The position numbers and the translations under genes were made by a program. A stretch of DNA of 64,000 bases from Pseudoalteromonas sp. A25 (GTDB taxonomy: Bacteria > Pseudomonadota > Gammaproteobacteria > Enterobacterales > Alteromonadaceae), in the NCBI RefSeq assembly GCF_009176705.1, contig NZ_AP021846.1:112501-176500 (forward strand), written 5' to 3'. The notes beneath the pieces were generated by a model that saw only the letters and a list, made by a program, of their open reading frames with translations, ran no database searches and had not been told where the DNA came from. Shown one piece after another: positions 46,326 to 55,112 of this stretch (positions are counted from its first letter, which is position 1; every line of letters starts with the position of its first letter).

Positions 46326-46586
46326 ATGGACATGAGTAAAGCTATAAAAGTGATTGGCGTTATCGGCTTTGGTGTGGCTATAGCTGGTTGCAGCAGTACT
46401 CAGGATACCCAATCAGGTAGCGCTGCATCATGGAAAGACCCCGACATGGTTTGCGAATCAATAGCTCAGACTGGCAGTAACTTGCGTAAAAAACGTTGTA
46501 TGTCTAAGGAGTTAGCTGATGAGATTAGGGCAAATACAAAAGAAGGGATGAGGAAGTTGGAAAACAATAGCCGAACCGTTAAATAA
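46326..46586 (+). CDS. Small lipoprotein, twin A (TGSNL-x4-C motif)
   Basis: The 86-residue protein has a lipobox IAGC (Cys22) and a mature part of about 64 residues. Its central motif is VCESIAQTGSNLRKKRCMSKELADE. The two cysteines there (C-x14-C) could form a disulfide. AAGGAG lies five bases before the ATG. The next gene is a paralogue with the same motif. Small proteobacterial proteins with C...TGSR/N...C motifs are common but uncharacterised. No T-run terminator follows. Confidence 0.75.
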   Translation: MDMSKAIKVIGVIGFGVAIAGCSSTQDTQSGSAASWKDPDMVCESIAQTGSNLRKKRCMSKELADEIRANTKEGMRKLENNSRTVK

Positions 46587-46739
46587 CAGAGAGCTTAGTG
46601 TTAGCTTTATTTGGTTAATTAATACGTATTTCTAAACAAAAGTTTTTACAAAACACGCATAATTATTGTACTGTTGCAGAGCAGTGCACCAAAAAGCACT
46701 CAAAATTTTAACGCTTTACAGCACATATAAGGAAGATAT

Positions 46740-47006
46740 ATGAAACTAAAATTACATTTCTCGGCGGTAGTAGCTGGTAGTATCTTGTTGCTCAGTGGTT
46801 GCAACTCTACGAGTGAAAGTAGTGGCGACCGAGTTGCAAAAGTGGATAACGATTTAGTATGTGAGTCTCGCCCAACGACAGGAAGTAACCTAAGAAAAAG
46901 GCGTTGTATGTCTCGAGAACTCGCTGATGAGATGCAAAAAGAAACTAAAGCATCTATGCGTAAGGTTGAAGTTAAAGGTAGAGCACAGAGCCACACCAAA
47001 CTTTAA
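46740..47006 (+). CDS. Small lipoprotein, twin B (TGSNL-x4-C motif)
   Basis: The 88-residue lipoprotein has lipobox LSGC (Cys21). The mature part repeats the signature of its upstream neighbour: LVCESRPTTGSNLRKRRCMSRELADEM, followed by a basic tail. AAGGA lies before the ATG. Conservation between the twins is confined to the motif and the following helix, while the linkers differ. A clear terminator closes the unit. Function is unknown. Confidence 0.75.
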   Translation: MKLKLHFSAVVAGSILLLSGCNSTSESSGDRVAKVDNDLVCESRPTTGSNLRKRRCMSRELADEMQKETKASMRKVEVKGRAQSHTKL

Positions 47007-47033
47007 TTACAGCGTCGTCAGACCATTTTTAAA

Positions 47034-47067
47034 TAAGCGCTGCTATGTAATGTTAGCGCTTTTTTAT
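47034..47067 (+). terminator. Terminator after the twin lipoprotein genes
   Basis: AAGCGCT / AGCGCTT with a 13-base loop followed by TTTTATT lies 28 bases after the second lipoprotein gene. Confidence 0.75.
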
Positions 47068-47216
47068 TGTTATTTTTCTTGTTAAACCTGCGCTTTTACT
47101 TTCCTTTACTGCACATCTACAAATTAGTGCATGCCAAAAATCGACCTTAAAATTCTATCGCTAATCATACCTGCTCGTATTAAAATAGAGGTTTTAGTTA
47201 CTTAAAAGAGTTGGCC

Positions 47217-49097
47217 ATGAATTGGGGTTTAGATACAGCACGCGAAATTTACAACGTTGCTCATTGGAGTGAAGGGTACTTTGATATTAATTCCCATGGT
47301 GAACTTGTGGCTTACCCTGATGGCGACCACAATAAATCGCCTATCTCGCTTAATCAATTAACCGAAGAGTTTAAAGTGCAAGGCTTAACGTTGCCAGTTT
47401 TGGTGCGTTTTACTGATATTCTTAAACACCGCGTTGATACGATGACAGAGGCATTTTCTTTGGCATGTGAGCAGCGTGGCTATCAAGGGCAATACAACTG
47501 CGTTTACCCAATTAAAGTGAACCAACAACGCTCTGTTGTAACTAAGTTGCTGGCGCACCCAAGTGGTCAAGTGGGCTTAGAAGCCGGCTCAAAACCCGAG
47601 CTTATGGCGATTTTAGGTGTGGCGACTACGCCTATTACGATTGTTTGTAATGGTTATAAAGATAGTGAATTTTTAAGGTTGGCATGTATTGGCCAAGCGA
47701 TGGGCCATAAAGTGAATATTGTGGTTGAAAAACTATCGGAACTGACAACCTTAATCAAAGAGATCGATGATTTAAATATTGAACCTGCCATTGGCATTCG
47801 TATTCGTTTGAACTCTGTCGGTAAAGGTAAGTGGCAAAACACAGGCGGCGAAAAAGGCAAATTTGGCTTAACAGCAGGACAGGTGCTTGAGGCCGTTGAA
47901 ATGTTGAAGGCTGCCAATAAATTGCACCTGATGAATTTAGTGCATTTTCATATTGGTTCTCAGATAGCAAACATTCGAGATATTCACCGTGCCCTTAAAG
48001 AATGCGCTCGCCACTTTGCTGAGCTCTCGCAGCTGGGTGTACCTTTAAAAACCGTTGATGTGGGCGGTGGCTTAGGTGTTGACTACGAAGGTTCTGGGTC
48101 GCGAAGTGCATGCTCAATGAATTACACGGTTGCTGAATACGCTCGCAATGTAGTCAGCGCATTTGCTGAGGTATGTGAACTACACGACTTGACTCACCCT
48201 GCCATTATTACTGAATCTGGGCGAGCATTAACAGCGCACCATGCCGTACTCATTACCGATGTTATTGACGTTGAAAAGGCACCAAATCAGCGTATCCCCA
48301 ATGCCCCATCACCTGATGCGCACGCTATCTTACAAGAACTTTGGCAAGCATATAGTCGTATCACTGTGCGTTTAGCACTTGAGACATATCACGATGCAAT
48401 GCATCTATTTAGTGAAGCGCATGCGCAGTATGTGCATGGCTTGGTTAGCATGACTCAGTGGGCTCAGATCGAGCAGTTATACTTTACCATACTCCATCGA
48501 GTCAGAGAGTTACTCAATGAAAATGCGCGCACGCATAGAGAAGTGCTTGATGACTTAAACGAAAAACTGGCAGACAAACTGTTTGTAAACTTTTCACTGT
48601 TCCAGTCATTACCTGATGTATGGGGTATTCAGCAGTTGTTCCCTGTTATGCCGATAGAATCATTAGATCAGCCACTAACGCAACGCGCCATTTTGCAGGA
48701 TATAACGTGTGACTCAGATGGCCAAATTCGTGACTATGTTGAAGGTTCTGGCATTGAATCAAGTTTACCTATTCCTACGTATATTCCTGGTGAACAGTAT
48801 CACATTGCGATGTTCATGGTTGGCGCTTATCAGGAGATTCTAGGTGACTTGCATAATCTTTTTGGTGATACCGACTCAGTACATGTCGAGCTAAGCGAGG
48901 ATGGCTATAAGTTAACGAATGCGATAAAAGGCGACAGTGTACAAGAGGTGTTAAAGTTTGTGCATTATGATCATACGCAGTTAGCTCAAAATTTCGTAAC
49001 CACAATAGAGCATAACGTCACTGATGAGCAGCTCAGAGCACAGTATATTGAGGAGTTAAATGCGGGCTTAGCTGGCTACACTTACTTTGAGGATTAG
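47217..49097 (+). CDS. speA: Biosynthetic arginine decarboxylase
   Basis: The PLP enzyme of about 626 residues converts arginine to agmatine, the first step of the agmatine route to putrescine. The PLP lysine is in NCVYPIKVNQQR (near 98), the glycine-rich phosphate site in DVGGGLGVDYEGS (near 283) and the conserved LVHFHIGSQI near 243. AIITESGRALTAHHAV and the long C-terminal extension are typical of SpeA. The ATG at 47217 has AAGAG six bases upstream; the TTG at 47211 in the same frame does not. It is a separate unit from speE. Confidence 0.96.
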   Translation: MNWGLDTAREIYNVAHWSEGYFDINSHGELVAYPDGDHNKSPISLNQLTEEFKVQGLTLPVLVRFTDILKHRVDTMTEAFSLACEQRGYQGQYNCVYPIKVNQQRSVVTKLLAHPSGQVGLEAGSKPELMAILGVATTPITIVCNGYKDSEFLRLACIGQAMGHKVNIVVEKLSELTTLIKEIDDLNIEPAIGIRIRLNSVGKGKWQNTGGEKGKFGLTAGQVLEAVEMLKAANKLHLMNLVHFHIGSQIANIRDIHRALKECARHFAELSQLGVPLKTVDVGGGLGVDYEGSGSRSACSMNYTVAEYARNVVSAFAEVCELHDLTHPAIITESGRALTAHHAVLITDVIDVEKAPNQRIPNAPSPDAHAILQELWQAYSRITVRLALETYHDAMHLFSEAHAQYVHGLVSMTQWAQIEQLYFTILHRVRELLNENARTHREVLDDLNEKLADKLFVNFSLFQSLPDVWGIQQLFPVMPIESLDQPLTQRAILQDITCDSDGQIRDYVEGSGIESSLPIPTYIPGEQYHIAMFMVGAYQEILGDLHNLFGDTDSVHVELSEDGYKLTNAIKGDSVQEVLKFVHYDHTQLAQNFVTTIEHNVTDEQLRAQYIEELNAGLAGYTYFED

Positions 49098-49162
49098 ATA
49101 AATTATAAGCTGTTAGGTTTTTTGCATATCGAAAACAAGGTATCATCTTTTGCCATATTAAA

Positions 49163-49190
49163 GGCTTAGCCATTCACAATTGGCTAAGCC
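49163..49190 (+). terminator. Hairpin downstream of speA
   Basis: GGCTTAGCCA / TGGCTAAGCC form a perfect 10-bp stem with an eight-base loop, 65 bases after speA and 30 before the acyltransferase gene. Only a GT-rich tract follows, so termination may be partial. Confidence 0.6.
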
Positions 49191-49219
49191 AGTTGGTTTG
49201 GTTGTAAAGGAAGCATTGC

Positions 49220-50095
49220 ATGTCATTGTTACGCTGTATTTTGAGTTTGCTATTGTATGCTCTAAACACGCTATTCTGGTTTGTGCCAATTTTTTTATTT
49301 GGTCTGATCAAATTAATACCCATTACTGCATTACAAAAGGCATGCAGCAGGTTGGCTAAGGCGTTTGCAGGCTTTTGGGTTGCGGGTAATACTTGGAATC
49401 AGAAACTACTCTCGCCGTTTGCTCTAAATGTTGTTGGTCTAGATAGCCTTAAACAGAAAGATTGGTATTTGGTGATAGCAAATCATCAAAGTTGGGTGGA
49501 TATTTTAGTGATGCAACGCATGTTGCATGGGAAAATACCTTTTTTAAACTTCTTTTTGAAAAAAGAATTGTTATATGTGCCTTTTCTAGGCCTTGCGTGG
49601 TGGGCGTTGGATTTTCCATTTATGACGCGCACCAGTAAAAGCCAATTAAAGAAAAACCCTAAACTTAAAGGTAAAGATGTAGAAACAACACGAAAAGCCT
49701 GTGAAAAGTTTAAGACTATGCCAGTGAGCATCGTGAACTTTGTTGAAGGGACACGATACACGGATGCGAAGCATCGCCGCCAAAAAAGCCCTTTCCAGCA
49801 CTTACTCAAACCTAAAGCGGGCGGTATTGCGTTTGTGATGCAGGCGATGGGGGAACAGATCAGCAAGGTGGTGAATATTACAATTCATTACCCGGATGGT
49901 ATTCCCACTTTTATAGATTTTGTAAGTGGCCGCGTGACGCGAGTAGATGTGCACGTTGAGATCCTGCCAGTCAGTGAAAACTTAATTGGTGACTATAGTA
50001 ATGATAGTGATTTTAGAGTACGTTTTCAGAGCGAGCTGAACCATTTGTGGCAACAAAAAGATGAACAATTGCAGCAGCTAAGTGGTTCAGAATAA
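49220..50095 (+). CDS. Lysophospholipid acyltransferase-family protein (YihG/PlsC type), first of tandem pair
   Basis: The 291-residue membrane protein has an N-terminal hydrophobic region (about 8-35) and acyltransferase motifs in order: NHQSWVDI (H-x4-D, His89 and Asp94), a PFMTR segment near 133 and VEGTRYT. It resembles E. coli YihG, which acylates lysophospholipid with polyunsaturated or branched chains. Its 3' end overlaps the next acyltransferase frame if that gene began at its GTG. With the preferred start there is a gap of 19 bases. It is first in a three-gene unit with a second acyltransferase and an MscS channel. Confidence 0.86.
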   Translation: MSLLRCILSLLLYALNTLFWFVPIFLFGLIKLIPITALQKACSRLAKAFAGFWVAGNTWNQKLLSPFALNVVGLDSLKQKDWYLVIANHQSWVDILVMQRMLHGKIPFLNFFLKKELLYVPFLGLAWWALDFPFMTRTSKSQLKKNPKLKGKDVETTRKACEKFKTMPVSIVNFVEGTRYTDAKHRRQKSPFQHLLKPKAGGIAFVMQAMGEQISKVVNITIHYPDGIPTFIDFVSGRVTRVDVHVEILPVSENLIGDYSNDSDFRVRFQSELNHLWQQKDEQLQQLSGSE

Positions 50096-50114
50096 ACAGT
50101 CTGTGAGGTTGCAA

Positions 50115-51035
50115 ATGCTTAGAAATGTGTTACCAAAGTGGTTTTTCGGGTTAAGTGCTACCGTTATTTTGCTGGCTAATACGATTGTGTGCGGCATCGT
50201 TGTTTTTGTGCTGGGGTTAGTCAAATTATGCCTACCATTTCGTGCTATATCTCACATTTTACACGCAGCTTATGGGATGTGGTGCAAAGGTAATAGGCTT
50301 GGTCTGCAAGTGGGATGTGGACAAATAGATGTTAATGTACCAGCCCAAGTAAAGCAGCAAGGGTGGTATTTGTTGGTATCTAACCATATTAGTTGGCTCG
50401 ACATTGTGGTACTAAGTGCAGTTGACGCTCTGCCAGCGCCGAAATTTTTTCTTAAAGATGAGTTGAAGTACATTCCTTTTATTGGCACTGGTGCGTGGGC
50501 TATGGGTATGCCTTTTATGAAACGAGCAACGAAAGCGCAAGTTGCTAAGGATCCCAAGCTAAAAGGGTTAGATGTGGCACGTACGAAGCGAAGCTGCCAT
50601 AACTTTCGACGCCACCCGACAACAGTAATTAATTTTGCTGAGGGGACACGTTTTACGCCATCTAAAAAACAACAGCAAAATAGCGACTATCAGCACCTGC
50701 TAAAGCCAAAAGCAGGAGGTACCGCGTTTGCCTTGGAAGTCTTAGCTGAGCAGCTCGATGGATTGCTAAACTGCACCTTGGTTTATCAAGCGCAAGGGCA
50801 GCATATATGTCGCAGCTTTATCCTTGGACAACTCCAGAGTGTGCATGTTGAAATTGATATCTCAGATATTAGCGCCATACCACAAGGGAGCTATCAGTTT
50901 GATAAAGAATATCGAGTTGCTTTTCAAAATTACTTAAATGCACTTTGGTATGACAAAGATGAGCAAATAACGCGACATATTCTTGAATACGATAACCTGA
51001 GCACACAGACGAGCAAGGAAACGGCACCATTATGA
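50115..51035 (+). CDS. Lysophospholipid acyltransferase-family protein, second of tandem pair
   Basis: The 306-residue paralogue of the preceding gene has the same architecture: a hydrophobic segment near 10-40, SNHISWLDIV (H-x4-D), PFMKRATKAQ, NFAEGTRFT and HLLKPKAGGTAFA. I chose the ATG at 50115 because GAGG lies seven bases upstream; a GTG at 50082 would add 11 residues. It overlaps the start of the MscS gene by four bases. Two related enzymes in a row may act on different acyl chains or positions (inference). Confidence 0.84.
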   Translation: MLRNVLPKWFFGLSATVILLANTIVCGIVVFVLGLVKLCLPFRAISHILHAAYGMWCKGNRLGLQVGCGQIDVNVPAQVKQQGWYLLVSNHISWLDIVVLSAVDALPAPKFFLKDELKYIPFIGTGAWAMGMPFMKRATKAQVAKDPKLKGLDVARTKRSCHNFRRHPTTVINFAEGTRFTPSKKQQQNSDYQHLLKPKAGGTAFALEVLAEQLDGLLNCTLVYQAQGQHICRSFILGQLQSVHVEIDISDISAIPQGSYQFDKEYRVAFQNYLNALWYDKDEQITRHILEYDNLSTQTSKETAPL

Positions 51036-52213
51036 CTTTGGTTCATTTGACGGATCTATTCGATACTTGGTTTGCCAATGTCCCTCAAGGCGCTTTTTTG
51101 AGTGCGTTAACGGCAAACAGTGTTGGTTTTATCGGTCTAATTTTATTGTATTTATTCACTCGCCGGCTAGTTTTCCCAACTATTCAAAAAGGGTTAGTAC
51201 GAGTTTCTCCAACTCGAGTGGGTCACTTGGCACCAGAGCTTAACAAGGTAACGGGACGTTTAGCGGCAGTGATCTGTAGTGTCGCGTTCTTGGCGCTCAA
51301 TGATAAAGTATTGGTTGCGCCAACATGGGTAATGGATGTTTTGCATTCGCTAGGGCAAGTGGTATTGGTGATCCTAGCGGGCTTTTTATTCAGTGGTATG
51401 GTCAATTTGGCTCATGCTATTTATAACCAGTTGCGGTTTGCTCAAGATGTGCCAATTCAAGGGATTGTGCAAGTTACCAAGCTGATGACATTTATTATCA
51501 GCGGTATCTTTGTGATTAGTTTAGTGCTTGATAAATCTCCAACATATATCTTGTCGGGTTTTGGTGCGATAGCCGCTATTACATTATTAGTATTTAAAGA
51601 CACGATTTTGGGATTGGTAGCAAGCATACAGATCGCTGCTAATCGACTAGTAAAAACCGGGGATTGGATCCAAGTCGATGCATTTGGCGCAGATGGTGAA
51701 GTAATTGACTTAGGATTAAATACAGTAAGAGTTCGTAATTGGGATAATACAGTAACCACCATTCCCACCTATATGCTCATTTCTGACTCCTTTAAAAATT
51801 GGCGCGCGATGCAAGAGTCTGCAGGGCGAAGGATCAAAAGAGCAATACTGGTGGATATGCACAGTATTAAAGTGCTTGCCGAGCATGAAGTTGCACACTT
51901 ACAAGCGCAATTTAGCGAATTAACACACCTTGAGCACTGGCCTGATAAGACCACAAATTTAGGCTTGTTTCGTCGATATGCTGAAAAGTATCTGCAAGAG
52001 CATCCGGCCATTAGCAAAGAATGTGTGTTAATGGTCAGAGAGCTTGCGCCTGCAAACAATGGCTTGCCCGTAGAGTTTTATTGCTTTAGTGCGGATAAAA
52101 GATGGGTTGCTTATGAGCATTTGCAGGCGGATATTTTTGACCATATGCTGGCTGTAATGGGCGAATTTGAGTTACGCCCATATCAGAATTTTTCAGGGCA
52201 TATGTGGCAATAG
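51032..52213 (+). CDS. MscS family mechanosensitive channel, YbdG-like
   Basis: The 393-residue inner-membrane protein has about four to five helices in the N-terminal half (about 25-165). The pore helix and MscS core follow, as LSGFGAIAAITLLVFKDTILGLVASIQI and then GDWIQVDAFGADGEVIDLGLNTVRVRNWDNTVTTIPTY, the beta-domain signature. It opens under hypo-osmotic stress. The size and the VRNWDNT motif fit the YbdG branch. It is coupled to the acyltransferase gene, which links lipid remodelling to membrane tension sensing. It is convergent with chrA, with a 21-base overlap. Confidence 0.9.
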   Translation: MTLVHLTDLFDTWFANVPQGAFLSALTANSVGFIGLILLYLFTRRLVFPTIQKGLVRVSPTRVGHLAPELNKVTGRLAAVICSVAFLALNDKVLVAPTWVMDVLHSLGQVVLVILAGFLFSGMVNLAHAIYNQLRFAQDVPIQGIVQVTKLMTFIISGIFVISLVLDKSPTYILSGFGAIAAITLLVFKDTILGLVASIQIAANRLVKTGDWIQVDAFGADGEVIDLGLNTVRVRNWDNTVTTIPTYMLISDSFKNWRAMQESAGRRIKRAILVDMHSIKVLAEHEVAHLQAQFSELTHLEHWPDKTTNLGLFRRYAEKYLQEHPAISKECVLMVRELAPANNGLPVEFYCFSADKRWVAYEHLQADIFDHMLAVMGEFELRPYQNFSGHMWQ

Positions 52214-53326
52214 TATACCTATTGAGGCAAATAACAGTAACATCATCCAAATTGGTGGCTTAAAGTATTTAAGCAATGCAAAGCCGCCAACCGCAAAGGC
52301 GATATGCCAAATAGACTGAACACTTGATAGCCAAATAGGATTGTAAAACGCAGCAGCGAGCAAACCTACAACCGCGGCATTAAGTGCTGCAGTTATGCTC
52401 GCAAATCGCGGTAATGCGCTGAGTGATTGCCAGTTATGATGGCATGCCCACATCAGCAATAATCCCGGCAAGAAAATGGCAATAGTAGCCAGCATTGCGG
52501 ATAACACTGCGTTTGCACTGCCTACCTCTGCACCTAGATAGGTCGCTATGCTAAACATAGGTCCTGGCACCGCTTGAGCTGCAGCGTAAGCGGTTAAAAA
52601 GCTTTCTTGCGAGAGCTCTGGTACACTATTTTGCAGTAAAGGCAAAACCACATGTCCGCCCCCAAATACTAATGCACCCGCTTGATAGAACTGTGAAAAA
52701 AGTACATTAGGTAGATCTGCAAACGTTAAAGCAAACAAACCAAAAAATACAGCCAGCACCGGCCAATTCAGCATGAGCTTAGCGCGTTTTTTAGTATCAG
52801 GAATGGCGCTAAACGAATATAAGCTAGCAACGAACGCGACCCCAAGGAGTAGCCACAATTGCGCATGTAAGTTGGGAAAAAGTAATAATATCAGCGTGCT
52901 TACAAAGGTAACGATTTTGAGGGCTGTGGTTTTACAAAAACTTTTAGCCATGTTTAAAATGGCATCTGCAACTATCACGACAGCAAATAGTTTTAATCCT
53001 GAGATAACATTATCAAATACTCCATGCATTTGGGTCGCTGTCATGGCAAGCATTAGCATGATTAAAAAAGAGGGTAGGGTAAAACCTATAAATGCGGCGA
53101 TACCGCCAATGATACCAGCACGCTCTAACCCGATAGCAAAACCTACTTGACTAGAGCCTGGACCTGGAAGAATTTGTGATAAGCTTATCATCGCACCGTA
53201 ACGTTCATGACCTATCCAGCCTAAATTGTCGACAAAGTGCTTTTTAAATATGCCTAAATGTGCGGCGGGACCACCAAAACTGGTACAGCCAAGTAAAAAA
53301 AATTGATAAAAAATACTCAGTGCCAT
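52193..53326 (-). CDS. chrA: Chromate efflux transporter (ChrA/CHR family)
   Basis: The 377-residue membrane protein is built from two repeated CHR domains of about five to six helices each. The first has GCTSFGGPAAHLG and LSQILPGPGSSQVGFAIG; the second repeats the pattern with VFGGGHVVLPLL and AAAQAVPGPMFSIATYLG. Both Pro-Gly-Pro loops are intact. The family exports chromate, or in some branches sulfate, with proton exchange; a physiological role in chromate resistance is not proven for each member. The gene overlaps the mscS 3' end by 21 bases. Confidence 0.9.
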   Translation of the reverse strand: MALSIFYQFFLLGCTSFGGPAAHLGIFKKHFVDNLGWIGHERYGAMISLSQILPGPGSSQVGFAIGLERAGIIGGIAAFIGFTLPSFLIMLMLAMTATQMHGVFDNVISGLKLFAVVIVADAILNMAKSFCKTTALKIVTFVSTLILLLFPNLHAQLWLLLGVAFVASLYSFSAIPDTKKRAKLMLNWPVLAVFFGLFALTFADLPNVLFSQFYQAGALVFGGGHVVLPLLQNSVPELSQESFLTAYAAAQAVPGPMFSIATYLGAEVGSANAVLSAMLATIAIFLPGLLLMWACHHNWQSLSALPRFASITAALNAAVVGLLAAAFYNPIWLSSVQSIWHIAFAVGGFALLKYFKPPIWMMLLLFASIGILLPHMP

Positions 53327-53456
53327 AGTTCACCTTGTGATACAGTTAACATTAAATGCTGACACAGTATTGTGACATATTTATTTCAACTTAAATCGGC
53401 TTTATCGTTTTGTTAGCTAAGTCACACAGTCATGTCAAAATTAGAGGTATTAGAAT

Positions 53457-54233
53457 TTGCAGCAACTAGCATTATCTTTGTTGTTTTTCGCTTTGTATGC
53501 CAGCTTTAATGTGTGTGCTGCACATCGCGCTATTCAGGTTGCCATCGATCATGCTCCCCCATACAGCTCCGTGAGCAATGACGGGGAGTCCTCTGGATTA
53601 ATTTTAGATATTATTAGTGCCACCGCTGGCACAAAATACCCGATCCGTCCTGTTCCTTGCCCTGTGTCTCGGTGTTTGCGCATGTTGGAGCAAGGGGAAG
53701 TTGATGTGATGGGAGGGTTGCTAAAAACACCTCAACGTCAAGAATCGATGGTATTCGTAGAGCCGCCATATATGGCACTTTCGTCGTCTTATGTATTTTA
53801 TGCAAAAAAAGGCAGCAATTTATCGGTTATGCGTTTTGAAGACCTGTACGGCAAACGTATCGCAGTGATGCGAGGTGCAGCATACTTTGAACGTTTTGAT
53901 AAAGATACAAAGCTTAATAAAGTGGATGTAACGTCTGAACAAATCGCGCTAGATTTAGTATTAAAGGAACGCGTTGACCTTGCTATTGGCATTGAGGATA
54001 CGGCTGAAGTTGCGATGAAAGTGCTCAAGCAACCTATTTCTCAGCTAGAGAAAATGCATTATCGGCAAACGAATGTAATATACGGCTACATGGCGTTTAG
54101 TCAGGATTTTGCACAAACAGATGCTGCACACTATATCGCTGAAAAAATGCAAGAAATTGCAAGAAGTAAGTTACTGGACAAACTGATAGCGCCATATTCA
54201 TTACCCCCAATCCCCAACGAACTGATGCAATAA
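53457..54233 (+). CDS. Periplasmic solute-binding protein, SBP_bac_3 family (orphan, TTG start)
   Basis: The 258-residue protein starts with TTG at 53457; AGAGGT lies about nine bases upstream. The frame gives a signal peptide (QQLALSLLFFALYASFNVC, cleavage at CAA). A nearby upstream ATG at 53432 is out of frame. The mature domain begins IQVAIDHAPPYSS, followed by GLILDIISATA, CLRMLEQGEVDVMGG and FVEPPYMAL, the family 3 pattern. A Cys pair (CPVSRC) in the first lobe may form a disulfide. No permease is nearby. It is divergent from chrA. Confidence 0.8.
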   Translation: MQQLALSLLFFALYASFNVCAAHRAIQVAIDHAPPYSSVSNDGESSGLILDIISATAGTKYPIRPVPCPVSRCLRMLEQGEVDVMGGLLKTPQRQESMVFVEPPYMALSSSYVFYAKKGSNLSVMRFEDLYGKRIAVMRGAAYFERFDKDTKLNKVDVTSEQIALDLVLKERVDLAIGIEDTAEVAMKVLKQPISQLEKMHYRQTNVIYGYMAFSQDFAQTDAAHYIAEKMQEIARSKLLDKLIAPYSLPPIPNELMQ

Positions 54234-54422
54234 ACAGCATAAATTAATATACCATTCATCAAGCGCTCGCTAGCCTAACAGACATGAATTCTTAGAACCC
54301 ACCTCTACATGCGCTTCATTGTTTGAGGCTGGTACTTTGGTGGGGCACATCTGATTTTAGAAGTTTGATATCGTTTCTTTGGATCCGAGATAAAGCAATG
54401 TATTACTGGGAGAAACCATAAC

Positions 54423-55049
54423 GTGAATAAAAAAGGGTTTATAGCAATTACACTGGGTGTTGCTTTGGTATCTGGCTGTGAAATGACGAACACAGGCAAA
54501 GGCGCTTCAATCGGTGCTGCGACCGGGGCGGTTTTGGGTAAAGCAACGGGCAATCATAAAGACAAGCGTATTTTTATCGGAGCCGCTATTGGCGCAATAG
54601 CGGGGGCTGCCATTGGAGATTACATGGACAAGCAAGAAGCTGCTTTTAAAAAGGAGCTTGCAGGTTCGGGCGTAGAAGTTATCCGCGAGGGTGATAACAT
54701 GCGTTTGGTGATGCCAAGTAATATTACCTTTGCATCCGGTCAAGCCAATATATCGGTAGACTTCTACCGTACGTTAGATGGTATCACTAAAGTGATGAAC
54801 AAGTATGAGAAGACATTTCTAAATATTGTTGGCCATACTGACAGTACAGGCTCTGCGCAGCTCAATCAACAATTGAGTGAGCAACGTGCCAATAGTGTAA
54901 AAAATTACTTGCTAGGTCAGCAAGTATTAGCAGCGCGTTTGCATACTCAAGGTATGGGAGAGTCAGCCCCTGTTGCTAGCAATACCACTGAACAGGGCCG
55001 TGCCAAAAATAGGCGTGTAGAGATCCAAATCGTACCAAATAAGGCATAG
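54423..55049 (+). CDS. OmpA-domain lipoprotein, YiaD-like
   Basis: The 208-residue outer-membrane lipoprotein starts with GTG, with GGGAGA about 12 bases upstream. The lipobox is VSGC (Cys19). Glycine-zipper helices (GASIGAATGAVLGKATG and GAAIGAIAGAAIGDYMD, about 28-66) precede the OmpA C-terminal domain (about 95-205). That domain has FASGQANI, IVGHTDSTGS and the peptidoglycan-binding NRRVEIQIVP. It resembles E. coli YiaD and anchors the envelope to peptidoglycan. It is followed by a terminator. Confidence 0.9.
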   Translation: MNKKGFIAITLGVALVSGCEMTNTGKGASIGAATGAVLGKATGNHKDKRIFIGAAIGAIAGAAIGDYMDKQEAAFKKELAGSGVEVIREGDNMRLVMPSNITFASGQANISVDFYRTLDGITKVMNKYEKTFLNIVGHTDSTGSAQLNQQLSEQRANSVKNYLLGQQVLAARLHTQGMGESAPVASNTTEQGRAKNRRVEIQIVPNKA

Positions 55050-55074
55050 GTTAAACGTGTCGTTGTTATCATGA

Positions 55075-55106
55075 TACAGCGGTGCATCTACACCGCTGTA
55101 TTTTTT
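55075..55106. terminator. Terminator between the YiaD-like gene and the S41/beta-lactamase gene
   Basis: TACAGCGGTG / CACCGCTGTA with a six-base loop followed by TTTTTT on the plus strand lies between two convergent genes. Confidence 0.9.
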
Positions 55107-55112
55107 GTAAAA

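Noticed and set aside
49486..49866. 126-codon antisense frame inside the first acyltransferase gene
   Set aside because: The plus-strand gene has clear motifs and a ribosome site; the antisense frame has neither.
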